Below, piece after piece: positions 32,406 through 42,823 of a DNA stretch of 64,000 nucleotides (position 1 is the stretch's first letter; every line of letters begins with the position of its first letter). Made by a program: the position numbers and the translations under genes. The DNA is taken from contig NZ_JAGA01000001.1 in NCBI RefSeq assembly GCF_000526415.1, positions 434,001 through 498,000 on the forward strand. The letters run 5' to 3'. The DNA is from Kallotenue papyrolyticum (lineage in GTDB: Bacteria; Chloroflexota; Chloroflexia; Chloroflexales; Kallotenuaceae). Below the pieces are notes generated by a model. It did not search any database and was not told the DNA's origin. It saw nothing but the letters and a program-made list of their open reading frames with translations.

Positions 32406-33836
32406 GTGGACCAGGCAGAGCAGCAATCGTTGATCGCGCAGTTGCGGGAGCGCATTCAGCAACTGGAGGCGCGCAACGCCATTCTGGAACAGCGCGCCCG
32501 GCTGGATCGCGCGCGGCTGACCGCGCTGATGCAGACCACCACCGCCTTCCTGCTGACGCGCGAACAGACGCTGGCGATCCGGCTCGGCTGTCAGCATGCC
32601 GGCGAGCTGGTGCCCGGCACCACGCAGGCGCTAATCTGGCTGCTGGACGAGCAGAGCGGCCGCCTCGTGCTGCACCGCCCGGACGGCACGCCATCAACCC
32701 ATCTGCTGCTGGAGCTGGGCCAGGGCCTGGCCGGGCGGGGCTGCCTCGCGCCACGCCCCATGGTCTTCGTTGGCCAGGTGCTGGAAGAAGCGTTGGCCGA
32801 GCACGACGCCGCCGACCAGCGCTGGCTGGCCGAACAGCTTGGCGACGCCTGGCCGCCGCTCAGCGCGATCGCCGCGCCGCTCCGCGTCGAACAGCACCCC
32901 CTGGGCGTGCTGGTGCTCTTCGGCGGCACGCAGTCGCATCTGCTGCTGGCCAGCGATCTCCTGTTCGTGCAGGCGCTCGCCAATCTGATCGCCAGCGCGA
33001 TCCAGGATCTGCATCAAGAACAACAGGTCACGCGGCTTGGCCAGGAGTTGCTGCTCAGCCGCGAGCAGCAGGCCGCCACCCAACAGCGCCTAGATGCCAC
33101 CCAAGCCGGCCTGTTGCAGACCGCCAAACTGGCGGCGGTCGGTCAGTTGGCCGCCTCGGTCGCGCACGAGATCAACAATCCGCTCTACGCTGTGCGCAAC
33201 AGCCTCTACCTGGTGGAGCAGGATCTGCCGCCCGACGCACCACAACAGGAGTTTTTGCGCCTGGCACAGAACGAACTGGCGCGCATTGCGCGGATCATCG
33301 CCCGCATGCGTGACTTCTACAAACCAGCCCATGGCGACTTCCAGCCGACCGATCTCAACGCGCTGATTCAGGAGACGCTCTACCTGGCGGCCACCCACCT
33401 CAACCATAGCCATGTGTGGGTCACGCTGCAGCTCGATCCCACGCTGCCGCCGATCACCGCCAGCGCCGACCAACTGCGTCAGGTCTTGCTCAACCTGATC
33501 CTAAACGCGGCAGATGCCATGCCCAACGGCGGTACGCTGACGATCGGCAGCGCCCACGACGACATGCACGCCACGATCACCATTGCCGACACGGGCGAGG
33601 GCATCCCGCCCGATGTGCGCGAGCGCATCTTCGAGCCGTTCTTCACCACCAAAGCCAACGGCACGGGCCTGGGCTTGAGCGTCAGCTACCATATTGTTGC
33701 GCAGCATGGCGGCACGCTGCAGATCGAGAGCACGCCCGGCATGGGCACGACCTGCACCATCCGCCTGCCGCTGCACTACCAACCGCCGCAAGGCGGTGAG
33801 CTGACCGAATACGCCACACCACGCCTGGGCGACTAG
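32406..33836 (+). CDS. Soluble GAF-containing sensor histidine kinase
   Basis: 476 residues without membrane segments. An N-terminal coiled coil (about 5-45) is followed by a GAF-like domain (about 45-200), a second coiled coil, and a HisKA domain with phospho-His in [14 protein letters not shown] (about residue 253). A HATPase domain has [32 protein letters not shown] and GTGLGLSV. The GTG at 32406 is preceded by GGGAGG at 6 bases. The response regulator follows 54 bases later, making a two-component pair. Confidence 0.9.
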   Translation: MDQAEQQSLIAQLRERIQQLEARNAILEQRARLDRARLTALMQTTTAFLLTREQTLAIRLGCQHAGELVPGTTQALIWLLDEQSGRLVLHRPDGTPSTHLLLELGQGLAGRGCLAPRPMVFVGQVLEEALAEHDAADQRWLAEQLGDAWPPLSAIAAPLRVEQHPLGVLVLFGGTQSHLLLASDLLFVQALANLIASAIQDLHQEQQVTRLGQELLLSREQQAATQQRLDATQAGLLQTAKLAAVGQLAASVAHEINNPLYAVRNSLYLVEQDLPPDAPQQEFLRLAQNELARIARIIARMRDFYKPAHGDFQPTDLNALIQETLYLAATHLNHSHVWVTLQLDPTLPPITASADQLRQVLLNLILNAADAMPNGGTLTIGSAHDDMHATITIADTGEGIPPDVRERIFEPFFTTKANGTGLGLSVSYHIVAQHGGTLQIESTPGMGTTCTIRLPLHYQPPQGGELTEYATPRLGD

Positions 33837-33890
33837 GCCGCCGGCCACGCACCGACTGGTGCCTGTCAACGCTCGATGCGCGAGGGAGCT

Positions 33891-34697
33891 ATGCAACCAT
33901 CAGCCCACATCCTGCTCGTTGATGATGAAGCGCCGATCCGCCTGACACTGGGCGCGCTGCTGCGCCGTGCCGGCTACCAGGTGACGACCGCCGCCAGCGG
34001 CGAGGATGCCGTGGCGCTGCTCGATCACCACCGCTTCGATCTGCTGCTGGTCGATCTCAAAATGCCCGGTATCGACGGCATGGCCGTGGTACGCGCCGCG
34101 CAGGAGCGCGATCCCGACGCAGTGATCATCATTTTGACCGGCCATGGCACGTTGGAAAGCGCGATCGAGGGCCTGCGCCGCGACATCTTCGACTACCTGC
34201 TCAAAACCAGCGATCCGCAGCAGGTGCTGACGCGCGTCGCCGAAGGGCTGCGCCAACGCGCGCAGACCCTGCACCGCAAGCAGATGCTCCAGACCCTGGC
34301 CGCCGCCGCCGCCGAGTTGAGCGGCGTTCCCACGCCGGGCGCAGCGCCGGAGCACACCCCAACCGCCCGCGCACAGGAAGCCGCCCTGGAGATCGGGCCG
34401 CTGCGCATCGATCCGGTGCGCCAGGAAGCCACGCTGGATGGACGCAGCGCCACGCTGACACCCACCGAGCTGCGCGTTCTGGTGTGTCTGGCGCAGCAGG
34501 CCGGCCGCGCCCTGAGCTACGCGCAGTTGGTGGCGTGCGCCCAGGGCTACGAAACCTTCGCTGCCGAAGCCGCCGAGCTGATCAAGCCGCACATCCACCA
34601 CCTGCGCCAGAAGCTGGAAGCCGATCCCGCCCGACCGCGCTACATCCTGACCGTGCGCGGTACGGGCTATATGCTGGCCATCGCGCCGGACGCATAA
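33891..34697 (+). CDS. OmpR-family response regulator
   Basis: 268 residues: receiver (about 5-125) with LLVDDEA, phospho-Asp in LLVDLKMPG, LTGHG and the lysine in DYLLKTSDP. A helical/Ala-rich spacer leads to a winged-helix domain (about 170-262) with LTPTELRVLVCL and VRGTGYMLA. An in-frame ATG at 33876 lacks an RBS, whereas GAGGGAG is close to 33891. It is the partner of the adjacent histidine kinase. Confidence 0.9.
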   Translation: MQPSAHILLVDDEAPIRLTLGALLRRAGYQVTTAASGEDAVALLDHHRFDLLLVDLKMPGIDGMAVVRAAQERDPDAVIIILTGHGTLESAIEGLRRDIFDYLLKTSDPQQVLTRVAEGLRQRAQTLHRKQMLQTLAAAAAELSGVPTPGAAPEHTPTARAQEAALEIGPLRIDPVRQEATLDGRSATLTPTELRVLVCLAQQAGRALSYAQLVACAQGYETFAAEAAELIKPHIHHLRQKLEADPARPRYILTVRGTGYMLAIAPDA

Positions 34698-34787
34698 GCC
34701 TCATCCCGGCTCGGCCACCAGGGCTGGGGAACACACCGCCTGCGCCATGGCCGCAGCTTACCGCCCGCCTCAGGCGGCACGCCGGCA

Positions 34788-36122
34788 TCACAGTTGTGGC
34801 CGAATGCGCACACGCAGGCCATCGCGCGGCATGGCGGTCGGCACGGGAATGGGCCGCAGATCCTGCGCAGGCAGCAGTTCGACCCGGCAGGTGCGCAGCA
34901 GTTCGGCCAACACGATGCGCATCTGCATCTGAGCGAAGGCCAGGCCCACGCACACGCGTGGCCCGGCACTGAAGCCGACCAGCGCGAAAGGGCGTCCCTC
35001 GTTGCGCGGCGGCAGGAAGCGATCGGGATCGAAGCACTGCGGCGCGCTCCAGATCTCGGGCTGGTGGTGGGTGAAGACGCTGGAGTACATCACGGTCCAG
35101 CCCGCCGGAATGCGGTAGCCGTCGTAGCTGAAGCTCTCGACCACGCCGCGAAAGCCACCCGGCGCGGGCGGGTGCAGCCGCTCGGTTTCGCGCAGCACGG
35201 CATCCAGCAACGGCAGGCGCTTGAGCTGCGGCGCTTGGAGCGGGGCACGGCCCAGCACGGCATCCAACTCGGCCTGCAAGCGCGCGGCGATCAGGGGGTG
35301 ACGCGCCAGCTCCAACACGGCCCAGGTGAGCATCGAGGTGACCGTGTCGTGGCCGGCCCATAGCAAGACCAGCAGTTCGTCGAGTAGCTCGGCCTCGCTG
35401 AAGCGCTGCCCATGTTCGTCCTCCACCGTCAGCAACCAGCTCAGGATGTCGGGTTGGGGCGCGGCCTGGCGCCGCGCGGCGATGATCCGCCGCAGGGCGC
35501 GGCGCAGACGCTGGCCGGCGCGCCAGGCGCGGGCATAGGGCGTGCCGGGGATGCGCCAGGCGGGCAGCGCAAACAGGCCGGCGGTGAACTGGTAAAAGTC
35601 GCGCTCGACCTGCGCGATCGCGGCAGGCTGCTCCAGGCCCAGCATCAAGCGCGCGGCGATGGCGAAGCTCAGACCTTTGAAGGCATCAAACAGGCGCAGC
35701 TCGGCCTGCTGCTGCCAGAGGCGCAGGTGGGCATGGGTTAGCGTCTGCATGGTCGCGAAGTAGCGCTGCAGCAGCGCGCCGTGGAGCGCCGGCTGGATCA
35801 TACACCGGTGGCGGCGGTGTTCCTCGCCGTCGATCAGCGACAGGCCGCGCCCGATCAGCGTGGTGATCGGGCGGCCCCAGCCCTGACGCGACGAGAATAG
35901 GTGCAGATGCGTGCTGAGGATGAAGCGGTTGGCCTCTGCTCCCAGCATGACCACGCAGGGCTGCCCCAGCAGGTGGGTACGCCACACCGGTCCGTAGCGC
36001 GCGTAGCGCTCCTGGGCGAAGCGCAGCGGATCGCGCACCCATTCGACCGTTTCGCCCACCAACGGCAGGCCACGGCGACCCGGCGGCAGGGGCAGATCGG
36101 CAAGCGCCGAGGAAGCAACCAT
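34788..36122 (-). CDS. Cytochrome P450
   Basis: 444-residue soluble P450. I-helix LLWAGHDTVTSML (oxygen activation Asp/Thr), K-helix ETERLHPPAPGG containing ExxR, and heme loop FSAGPRVCVGLAFAQMQ with the Cys ligand near residue 390. PPGRRGLPLVGETVEW at the N-terminus is typical. It is 59 bases downstream of a glycosyltransferase and methyltransferase pair in the same direction, suggesting joint modification of a lipid or carotenoid; the substrate is not evident. Confidence 0.92.
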   Translation of the reverse strand: MVASSALADLPLPPGRRGLPLVGETVEWVRDPLRFAQERYARYGPVWRTHLLGQPCVVMLGAEANRFILSTHLHLFSSRQGWGRPITTLIGRGLSLIDGEEHRRHRCMIQPALHGALLQRYFATMQTLTHAHLRLWQQQAELRLFDAFKGLSFAIAARLMLGLEQPAAIAQVERDFYQFTAGLFALPAWRIPGTPYARAWRAGQRLRRALRRIIAARRQAAPQPDILSWLLTVEDEHGQRFSEAELLDELLVLLWAGHDTVTSMLTWAVLELARHPLIAARLQAELDAVLGRAPLQAPQLKRLPLLDAVLRETERLHPPAPGGFRGVVESFSYDGYRIPAGWTVMYSSVFTHHQPEIWSAPQCFDPDRFLPPRNEGRPFALVGFSAGPRVCVGLAFAQMQMRIVLAELLRTCRVELLPAQDLRPIPVPTAMPRDGLRVRIRPQL

Positions 36123-36181
36123 AGCGTCCTCCTGGTGTTGATGGCAGTGTACCGCAGCGCTGCCAGGAGGGCGCCGACCGG

Positions 36182-37222
36182 CTAGGCACCGGCGCGTTCG
36201 TACGCCGCCAGCAGGCCGGCAGCCAGTTGATCGTAGCCGAACAGGCGCACGACACGTTCGCGCGCGGCCAGGCCCATGGCCCGCCGCAGCGCTGCATCCT
36301 CGCCAAGCTGACGCACACGCGTGGCGAAGTCATCCACGTCGTCCATGCGGCACAGCCAGCCGGTGACACCGTGCTCGACCACCTCCGGCAGAGCCGTGGC
36401 AGCAGTGGTGACGACCGGACGGCCACACGCGCCCGCTTCGGCGGCGACAATGCCAAAGCCCTCGACGCGCGCCGGAAACAGTAGCAGATCGCAGCTCTGG
36501 TAGGCGGCGACCAGCCCATCGCGGTCGGGCGTGCCGATCGGGATCATGCGCGGATGCGGCGGTGCGGCCTGCACGCGCTGGAACGAGGTGGTGTAGAACA
36601 GCACATAGTCGCGCGGCAGGCGCTCCATGATCGCCGGCAGCAGGTCGAAGCCCTTGCGCCGCGTACGGTTGCCGACAAAGAGCAGACGTATGCGTGCATC
36701 GCCGGCGGGCAGGCCATGGTCGCTGCGGCGCAGGTCGGGCGGCGGCACGAAGACATCGGTATCGATGCCGTCATAGACCACCAGCGTATCGCGCTTGCCG
36801 TAGGTCAGCGCCACCTGCTGCTGCGTGTAGCGACTGACGCAGACGGTCACATCGGCGCGCCGGATCGAGAGCCAGTCGTAGGTATATTCGACCAGGCGGT
36901 AGAAGAGCCGTTGCTGCGGCGAGCTGTAGGGCTGCAACAGCGGATCGGTGGTCAGGTGGTGCACGGTGGTGACCAGCGGCACGCCACGACGCTTGAGCGC
37001 CCAGGCCACGCGCGAGCGGCCCTGGATCACGTCGTAGCCGCGCCACCAGCCGCGACCCAACGCCAGCGGCGCGAGCATCGGCAGGAAGTTGTGGAGGTAG
37101 GGCAGGCGCCGCAGCGTCGGCGCATGCCCGGCGCGCAGGAGCGCGCGCGTGATGTTGGCGATGCCGATGTCCACGCCGCCGCGACCGATCGGTGCGACGT
37201 AGAGCGGACGGAAACGCCTCAT
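36182..37222 (-). CDS. GT4-family glycosyltransferase
   Basis: 346 residues, GT-B fold. The N-terminal half has IGRGGVDIGIANITRALLRAG; the C-terminal half has FVGNRTRRKGFDLL and the donor-site EGFGIVAAEAGACGRPVV (E-x7-E). Likely adds a sugar from a nucleotide donor to a lipid or polysaccharide. The start overlaps the stop of the upstream methyltransferase by four bases, so the two are coupled. Confidence 0.88.
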   Translation of the reverse strand: MRRFRPLYVAPIGRGGVDIGIANITRALLRAGHAPTLRRLPYLHNFLPMLAPLALGRGWWRGYDVIQGRSRVAWALKRRGVPLVTTVHHLTTDPLLQPYSSPQQRLFYRLVEYTYDWLSIRRADVTVCVSRYTQQQVALTYGKRDTLVVYDGIDTDVFVPPPDLRRSDHGLPAGDARIRLLFVGNRTRRKGFDLLPAIMERLPRDYVLFYTTSFQRVQAAPPHPRMIPIGTPDRDGLVAAYQSCDLLLFPARVEGFGIVAAEAGACGRPVVTTAATALPEVVEHGVTGWLCRMDDVDDFATRVRQLGEDAALRRAMGLAARERVVRLFGYDQLAAGLLAAYERAGA

Positions 37223-38349
37223 GATGGCGCGTGCTCCTCCGGCGCGCGCGGTTTTTCCGCCAGCACAAAGTAGGGCCCGCTGCGCAGCCGGCCAAACAGG
37301 CGCACATCCAGCTCCATCAGCCGCGTCAGCGCCACCAGCGCCCAGTACACCGGGCTGCGTGGCGTCAGGCGCCGCCGCAGCCGCTGCCGCGCGACGATCT
37401 CGCGCTGCGTACCCGCGCTCTGCCTCCTGCCGCTGGCCTGCCGGTCGTCCCCGCGCCCCGTCTGCCGGCCCACCGCGCCGCGTGCCAGCAGCGCTTCGCC
37501 CAACTTCATCAGCACATGCTCAACAAAGCTGGTGATCACCGTATTCCAGAAGCGCACCTCGACCACGCGTAGCCCGGCGCGCTCCAGAGCAGCTGCGACC
37601 TCTTCAAAGGTCGTCAGCGCTTTGACATGATCGGATTTACGCCGCGCTTCGCGCTCGAAGTCGTACACGCCGCGGCGCACAAACCACTGCCCCAGGCGCC
37701 GCGACGCATCGATCAGCGGCTGCAGCTGCGAGCGTTCACGCGTGTTGGAAAAGGCGGCCAAGCATCCCCCGGGACGCAGCACACGCGCGCTTTCGGCCAG
37801 GTAGGCATCGATCACCTCCAGCGGAAAGTGCTCCAGCACATCCACCGACAGCACCTTGTCGAAGCTGGCATCGGCAAAGGGCAGGCGCCGTGAGTCGGCT
37901 TGCGCCAGCGCCACGCTTTGCAGCGCGGCATCGCCGTAGAGCGTGGCCGGATCGGAGCCGACCATCAGCGCTACGGCATCGGCGTTCCACACCGCAAAGC
38001 GTCCGTTGCCGCAGCCGTTGTCGAGGACCACATCCTGCGGCGTGAAGCGCAGCATGCGCCGCAGCACGCGCTGCCGCACGCCGGCGGCCAGCAACGGCGG
38101 CGCGATCTCGCGATAGTCGAGCTCCTCGGCCATGTGCGCTTCCTCGGCGACGTACTTCGAGACGTAGGCAAAGGCCGCACCGCGCGGCATCAGATCGAGG
38201 TAGCCGTCGCGCCGGGGGTAGTCGGTGCGGCAGACGCTGCAGTGCACCGCCGCATCGGTAACATACAAATCCCGGCTGCCACAGGTCGGGCACTGCAACA
38301 GCCGGTACAGTTCGCGTGGAATCATGTTCGCAATCCAACAAATGCGCAT
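37219..38349 (-). CDS. Class I SAM-dependent methyltransferase with N-terminal zinc-ribbon-like segment
   Basis: About 376 residues. Early cysteines CPTC...CSVC resemble a Trm112-like zinc ribbon (about 17-40). The SAM domain has VVLDNGCGNGRF (motif I), LPFADASFDKVLSVDVLEHF and ARVLRPGGCLAAF. A Gln/Arg-rich loop occurs around 300-330, and the C-terminus may touch the membrane. The start is uncertain: ATG 38349 (MRICW) and ATG 38325 (MIPREL) are both possible and neither has a good SD. A TAGAAT hexamer is upstream at 38418-38413. Confidence 0.78.
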   Translation of the reverse strand: MRICWIANMIPRELYRLLQCPTCGSRDLYVTDAAVHCSVCRTDYPRRDGYLDLMPRGAAFAYVSKYVAEEAHMAEELDYREIAPPLLAAGVRQRVLRRMLRFTPQDVVLDNGCGNGRFAVWNADAVALMVGSDPATLYGDAALQSVALAQADSRRLPFADASFDKVLSVDVLEHFPLEVIDAYLAESARVLRPGGCLAAFSNTRERSQLQPLIDASRRLGQWFVRRGVYDFEREARRKSDHVKALTTFEEVAAALERAGLRVVEVRFWNTVITSFVEHVLMKLGEALLARGAVGRQTGRGDDRQASGRRQSAGTQREIVARQRLRRRLTPRSPVYWALVALTRLMELDVRLFGRLRSGPYFVLAEKPRAPEEHAPS

Positions 38350-38451
38350 AGCGGGAGGCAAGCGTGGCCCCCCACCCTCCACACGGTTCGCGGGCACGGC
38401 GAACCGGGGGCCATTCTACCACGTCTCACGCGGCGCGCAAGCGGGTCGGCC

Positions 38452-39201
38452 TCAGCGCGGGCAGAAGCGCTCGGTCATCTCGGCAACCTGGGCATATTTC
38501 TGCTTCAGCGCCTCCAGTCCTTCGGCAGTGACGGTGGTCATGTTGCGGTAGATTTGCTTGTCGAGCATGCGCTGTTTGTCGCCGCCGGGCCACAGGCGCC
38601 AGGAGTCGTTGTCGATCATATCAGCGACTAGCAGGCGCCCACGCGCATCGCGGCCGAACTCGATCTTGAGATCGATCAGTGCCACGTCCTGTGCGCGCCA
38701 GGCATGCTCCAACAAACCAAAGACGCGCCGGCCCTGTTCGGTCATTTCGGCGATCTCGTCGGCGCTGGCGATGCCCTGCGCGACCAGCTCCTGCGGCGTC
38801 ACCTGCGGATCGTGACGCGCGTCATCCTTGAGGAAGAACTCGACCAGCACCGGATTAAAGAGGGTGCCCTCGGCGACGTCGGGATGGCGCTTGAGGAACG
38901 AGCCGGTGGCGCGCCGCCGCATGACGACCTCGACCGGGATCATGGCGCAGCGCCGGGCGATCATCACCGTCGGCTCCGGCGCGGCCACGAAGTGCGTGGG
39001 CACGCCGGCGGCGTTGAGCATGCAAAAGACGTTGGCAGCGGTGCGTCCGCTGAGCGCGCCCTTGCCGGGGATCTCGTTGCGGCGCGCACCATCACCGGCG
39101 CTGATCGCATCCTTGTGGACCAGAATCACCAGCTCGGGATCCTCCGGATGGGCGTAAACGATTTTGGTTTTGCCCTCCGCCAGCTTGCTGCCGTAGCGCA
39201 T
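38452..39201 (-). CDS. purC: SAICAR synthetase
   Basis: Purine pathway enzyme joining aspartate to CAIR with ATP; 249 residues. KLAEGKTKIVY at the N-terminus, RCAMIPVEVVMRRRATGSF, LIDLKIEFGRD and DMIDNDSWRLWPGGDKQ are PurC signatures. GGAGGAG lies directly before ATG 39201, which is preferred to an in-frame start 27 codons upstream. It follows purM after 64 bases. Confidence 0.96.
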   Translation of the reverse strand: MRYGSKLAEGKTKIVYAHPEDPELVILVHKDAISAGDGARRNEIPGKGALSGRTAANVFCMLNAAGVPTHFVAAPEPTVMIARRCAMIPVEVVMRRRATGSFLKRHPDVAEGTLFNPVLVEFFLKDDARHDPQVTPQELVAQGIASADEIAEMTEQGRRVFGLLEHAWRAQDVALIDLKIEFGRDARGRLLVADMIDNDSWRLWPGGDKQRMLDKQIYRNMTTVTAEGLEALKQKYAQVAEMTERFCPR

Positions 39202-39265
39202 AACTCCTCCCCATTCGTGTGGAGCGTCGCTCCATATCCAGCGGCGTGCCTGCGTTCGGGAATAG

Positions 39266-40291
39266 TTAGACCAGCCGTACACGTCCTTGATCCTGTGCTT
39301 CGCGAACCACGCCCACGTGCGCCAACTCCGGCACCGCGGCCTGCGCCGCCGCGCGCGCCGCCGCCGGCACGATCACCAGCATGCCCAGCCCCATGTTCAG
39401 GGTGCGAAAGGCTTCATACTCGCTCAAGCCGGCCTGTTCCACCAGAAAGCGGCAGATCGGCGGGATGCTCCAGCTCCCGCGCCAGACCTCGACTGCCAGC
39501 CCCGCGGGCAGCACGCGCGGCAGGTTCTCCCACAGGCCACCGCCGGTGATGTGCGCCAAGCCGTGGATCGGCACCTGCGCGGCCCACAGCGCGTCGAGCT
39601 GCGGCAGGTAGGAGCGGTGGATCGCCAGCAGGGCCTCGCCCAACGTCGCACCGCCCAGCACTGCCGGCGCCGACTCGTAGCCAAACGTTGCGCAGATGCG
39701 CCGCGCCAGCGAGTAGCCGTTGGTGTGTAATCCCGACGAGGGGAGCGCCAGCACGGCATCGCCGGCCTGAATTGCCGTGCCGGTGAGCAGTGCTTCGCGC
39801 TCGACGACGCCCACCAGCGTGCCGGCCAGATCAAAGGCTCCCGGCGCGTACACGTCTGGCATTTCGGCGGTCTCGCCGCCCAGCAGCGTGCAGCCCGCCG
39901 CGCGACAGGCCGTCGCCACGCCCGCGACGATCGCTGCTACCTGTTCGGCATCCAGGCGCGCCGCGGCGATATAGTCCATGAACAGCAGCGGTCGCGCGCC
40001 CTGCACCAGCAGATCGTTGATACAGTGGTTGACCAGATCCTGGCCAACGGTGTCGTAGCGTCCCAGCGCCGCCGCCACCAGCGTTTTGGTGCCCACACCA
40101 TCGGTGGAGGCGACCAGCACCGGCCGGCGGTAGCGTGCCAGGGTCTCGCTCAGGTCCAGCGCGCCGCCAAACGCGCCCATGCCGGCCAGCACGGCCGGGC
40201 CGTGCGTCGAGCGCACTGCATCGGCCATCAGCCGTTTGGCACGGTTGGCCGCGTCGATATCCACGCCTGCCGCTTTGTAATCCATGCTCAT
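39266..40291 (-). CDS. purM: Phosphoribosylformylglycinamidine cyclo-ligase
   Basis: AIR synthetase, 341 residues. YKAAGVDIDAANRAKRLM, STDGVGTKTLVA, LVNHCINDLLVQGA, GGETAEMPDVY, LPSSGLHTNGYSLAR and HITGGGLWENLPR are all present. It starts 20 bases after purQ, so the pur genes form a leftward unit. Met 1 and Met 3 are alternative starts. Confidence 0.96.
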   Translation of the reverse strand: MSMDYKAAGVDIDAANRAKRLMADAVRSTHGPAVLAGMGAFGGALDLSETLARYRRPVLVASTDGVGTKTLVAAALGRYDTVGQDLVNHCINDLLVQGARPLLFMDYIAAARLDAEQVAAIVAGVATACRAAGCTLLGGETAEMPDVYAPGAFDLAGTLVGVVEREALLTGTAIQAGDAVLALPSSGLHTNGYSLARRICATFGYESAPAVLGGATLGEALLAIHRSYLPQLDALWAAQVPIHGLAHITGGGLWENLPRVLPAGLAVEVWRGSWSIPPICRFLVEQAGLSEYEAFRTLNMGLGMLVIVPAAARAAAQAAVPELAHVGVVREAQDQGRVRLV

Positions 40292-40311
40292 AGGTGTGTG
40301 AATCTGCCGCC

Positions 40312-41115
40312 CTAGGCGAGCACATAGTCCAGCATATTACGAAAGATGATCAGGCCATCGCCGGCGGCGCGCTCGCGGCGGCCCAGCACCCAGTCGGGAT
40401 GGAGCTGCGGCAGGTAGGCGCGATCGGGATGCGGCATTAGGCCGAAGACGTTACCGGCGCGATTGCAGATCCCGGCGACGGCTGCCAGCGAGCCGTTGGG
40501 ATTGTCGGGATAGTCCAGCGTGGGCTGGCCCGCGGCGTCCACGTAGCGCAGCGCGATCTGACCGTGCTGCTCCAGCGCGGCGAGCGTCTCGTCCGCGGCC
40601 AGAAAGCGGCCCTCGCCATGGCCGACGGGCAGGCTGAAGGGCGCGTCGATCCCGCGCGTGAAGAGGCACACGCTGGTCGGCTCGGCCCTGAGCCGCACCC
40701 AGCGGCACTCGTACTGGCCACCGGCGTTGTGCGTCAGCGTCACCGTCTGGCGCAGGCCGTTGCCGGGCAGCAGACCGGCCTTGACCAGCACCTGAAAGCC
40801 GTTGCAGATGCCCAGCACCGGACGCCCATCCTCGACGAAGCGCAGCAGACGCTCGCCCAGGCGGTGGACCAGATCGACCGCCAGCAGTTTGCCGGCGCCC
40901 AGGTGATCGCCGTAGCTGAAGCCGCCGGGGATCACCAGCGCGGCGTAGTCTTCCAGGCGCGCCTGACCGGCCACGACACGGTTGACGTGGACCCGCTCGG
41001 CGCAACCGCCCGCCAGCTCACAAGCGGCGGCGGTCTCCTCGTCGCAGTTGATGCCTGCCGCGCGCAGCACCAGCACGCGTGGCCGCTGCCGAAGATGTGG
41101 AACATTCGCTTGCAT
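40312..41115 (-). CDS. purQ: Phosphoribosylformylglycinamidine synthase, glutaminase subunit
   Basis: Class I glutamine amidotransferase supplying ammonia to PurL; 267 residues. [29 protein letters not shown], nucleophile Cys in [11 protein letters not shown], and His/Glu region [13 protein letters not shown]. Start ATG 41115 is chosen by alignment with the family; an upstream in-frame start would add 28 residues. purL and purS are not adjacent. Confidence 0.94.
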   Translation of the reverse strand: MQANVPHLRQRPRVLVLRAAGINCDEETAAACELAGGCAERVHVNRVVAGQARLEDYAALVIPGGFSYGDHLGAGKLLAVDLVHRLGERLLRFVEDGRPVLGICNGFQVLVKAGLLPGNGLRQTVTLTHNAGGQYECRWVRLRAEPTSVCLFTRGIDAPFSLPVGHGEGRFLAADETLAALEQHGQIALRYVDAAGQPTLDYPDNPNGSLAAVAGICNRAGNVFGLMPHPDRAYLPQLHPDWVLGRRERAAGDGLIIFRNMLDYVLA

Positions 41116-41170
41116 GATGTGTCGCCGTTTGCTCCCGTGTCGCCGCAGCGCTGCGCGCGCCGCGGCGGTC

Positions 41171-42823
41171 TTATTGCTCAACCACCGGCCAGAACCCACG
41201 CGCGCGCAACTGCTCGACGGCAGCCTCGACGCTCTCCGGCTCGATCAGGGCGCAGCCGGGACCCAGCAGCAGCGCCCGGTCGCTCAACCCGGCGGCCTGC
41301 AGCACGCCCGCCAGCGGCACGTCCGCACCGGTCAACAGCACGCTGAGCGGCGCGTGCAGCCGCAGGCGCCCGACGCGCGCCGCCCAGTCGGCCAGGCGCT
41401 CGGTGAAGGCCGGTTCCAGCCTGGCTTGCGCCGCGCGCAGCCGCGCTTCGAACGCGGCGATCGAGTGGCCTGCAGCCTCCAGACGCGCCAGACCCGCCGG
41501 TGTCAAGCGGTAGCGCAGACGCTCACCCACGGCGTCTTCCAGCTCGGCGGCCTGCTGGATCAGCGCCAACAGCTCCGCATCGACGCGCAGCGGATCGACC
41601 AGCAGCAGCGCCGCGTCGGCGCCGTGGACGGCAGGCGCATCGCTCACCGGTGCGGCGGCGCCATCCAGCCAGCGCGCCAGCGGCGTGAGTGCCAGGCCCT
41701 GCTCATCAGCGACCACCAAACCCAACCAGCTGAGCTGACGCGTCGCCGCTGCGACCAGTGCCTCGGCGACCGCCTGCGCGGGGGCCGGCTCGGCCAGGGA
41801 CGTACCCTCCAAGGCGATCCAGGCCGGCGCATCGGCCGGCGGCGCAAGCCAGGGGTGCAGCGCCAGCAGCGCCGTGATCAACGTCTCACGCGCCACCGCC
41901 TCGCCACGCGCGTCGCGCAGCCAGCGCCAGATGATGCCACGCACCCGCGCTTCATGCGCAGCCACCACCGCGGCCACCTCCACATCGGGCGCGCCAACCC
42001 AGACACAGCCCGTGCCGGACAGATCGCTCGCCGAACGCGGACGCAGCCAGGCGTCGAGCAGTGCCGTCAGCAGCGTGCGCGGCGGCTGCGCTTGGAGGCT
42101 GCTCCAGGCCTCGCCCACCTGCCAGCGGCCACGCACCAGCGTGGCCGCGCCCAGCTCCTCCAGCAGCGGCAGCCACCACAGCAGCTCATCGGCGTCCAGG
42201 CCGAGCTGCCCGGCCAGCGCCGTGGCGGCGTCGGCGGGCATCGCCCGCGGGCGGTAGGCCGTCAGGCGGTCAAAGCGGCGCGGTGTGCTCGCGCCAGAAG
42301 GTTCGTCCGTCGCCAGCGCAGTGAGCAGCCGTTGGAGGGTCAAGCGCAGCTCCGCGTAGCTGCGCGGCGCCGTCGTGGGCGGGGCGGCGGGTGGCAGCTC
42401 TAGCGACAGCGCGGCAAGCACCTCCGCCGGCACCACCAGTCGCCGCCGATCGGCGATCAGCAGGCCCAGTGCCTGGAGTGTGGCGAGCTCGCTGCCCAGG
42501 TGGGCGCTCTGCAGGGCGGCGTCCGGCGCGACGGCCAGCCAGCGCTCGCGCGCCAGGGCTAGCTCACGCTCGTCCTCCACGCTGCCGAGCAGCAGCAGCA
42601 GGCGCAGCAGCGCGCGGCCATGCTCCGAAAGCACGCCTGCTGCGGCGCGCAGCCGTTCGGGTTGCGTGTAGATCGTCTGCAAGCGCTCCAGAGCCAGATC
42701 GCGCCGCCGCCCCGCCAGCACGATGCCGTGCCGCGCCGCCAGGCGATCCAGATCGGCCCAGGCGGCGCGCGCCAGCAGCTCGCGCGCCGGCGGCGTTTCA
42801 GAGGTTCGCAGAAGCTGGCTCAT
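41171..42823 (-). CDS. Helicase-associated-domain protein (XPB/Helicase_C_3-like), function unknown
   Basis: 550 residues rich in Leu, Ala and Arg, mostly helical. The C-terminal part (about 430-550) with RLRYRLTPAGLARLEAAGHSI, PLSVLLTGADVPLAGVLQ and VEAAVEQLRARGFWPVVEQ resembles the helicase-associated domain found in XPB-like proteins and their stand-alone relatives. No helicase ATPase motifs are present. It overlaps the upstream M28 peptidase gene by four bases and precedes purQ by 55 bases, so it sits in the same leftward block. The assignment is tentative. Confidence 0.55.
   Translation of the reverse strand: MSQLLRTSETPPARELLARAAWADLDRLAARHGIVLAGRRRDLALERLQTIYTQPERLRAAAGVLSEHGRALLRLLLLLGSVEDERELALARERWLAVAPDAALQSAHLGSELATLQALGLLIADRRRLVVPAEVLAALSLELPPAAPPTTAPRSYAELRLTLQRLLTALATDEPSGASTPRRFDRLTAYRPRAMPADAATALAGQLGLDADELLWWLPLLEELGAATLVRGRWQVGEAWSSLQAQPPRTLLTALLDAWLRPRSASDLSGTGCVWVGAPDVEVAAVVAAHEARVRGIIWRWLRDARGEAVARETLITALLALHPWLAPPADAPAWIALEGTSLAEPAPAQAVAEALVAAATRQLSWLGLVVADEQGLALTPLARWLDGAAAPVSDAPAVHGADAALLLVDPLRVDAELLALIQQAAELEDAVGERLRYRLTPAGLARLEAAGHSIAAFEARLRAAQARLEPAFTERLADWAARVGRLRLHAPLSVLLTGADVPLAGVLQAAGLSDRALLLGPGCALIEPESVEAAVEQLRARGFWPVVEQ

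Noticed and set aside
34698-34787. Terminator between the response regulator and P450 genes
   Set aside because: Only a five-base stem (CTGCG/CGCAG) and no T-run; too weak to call.
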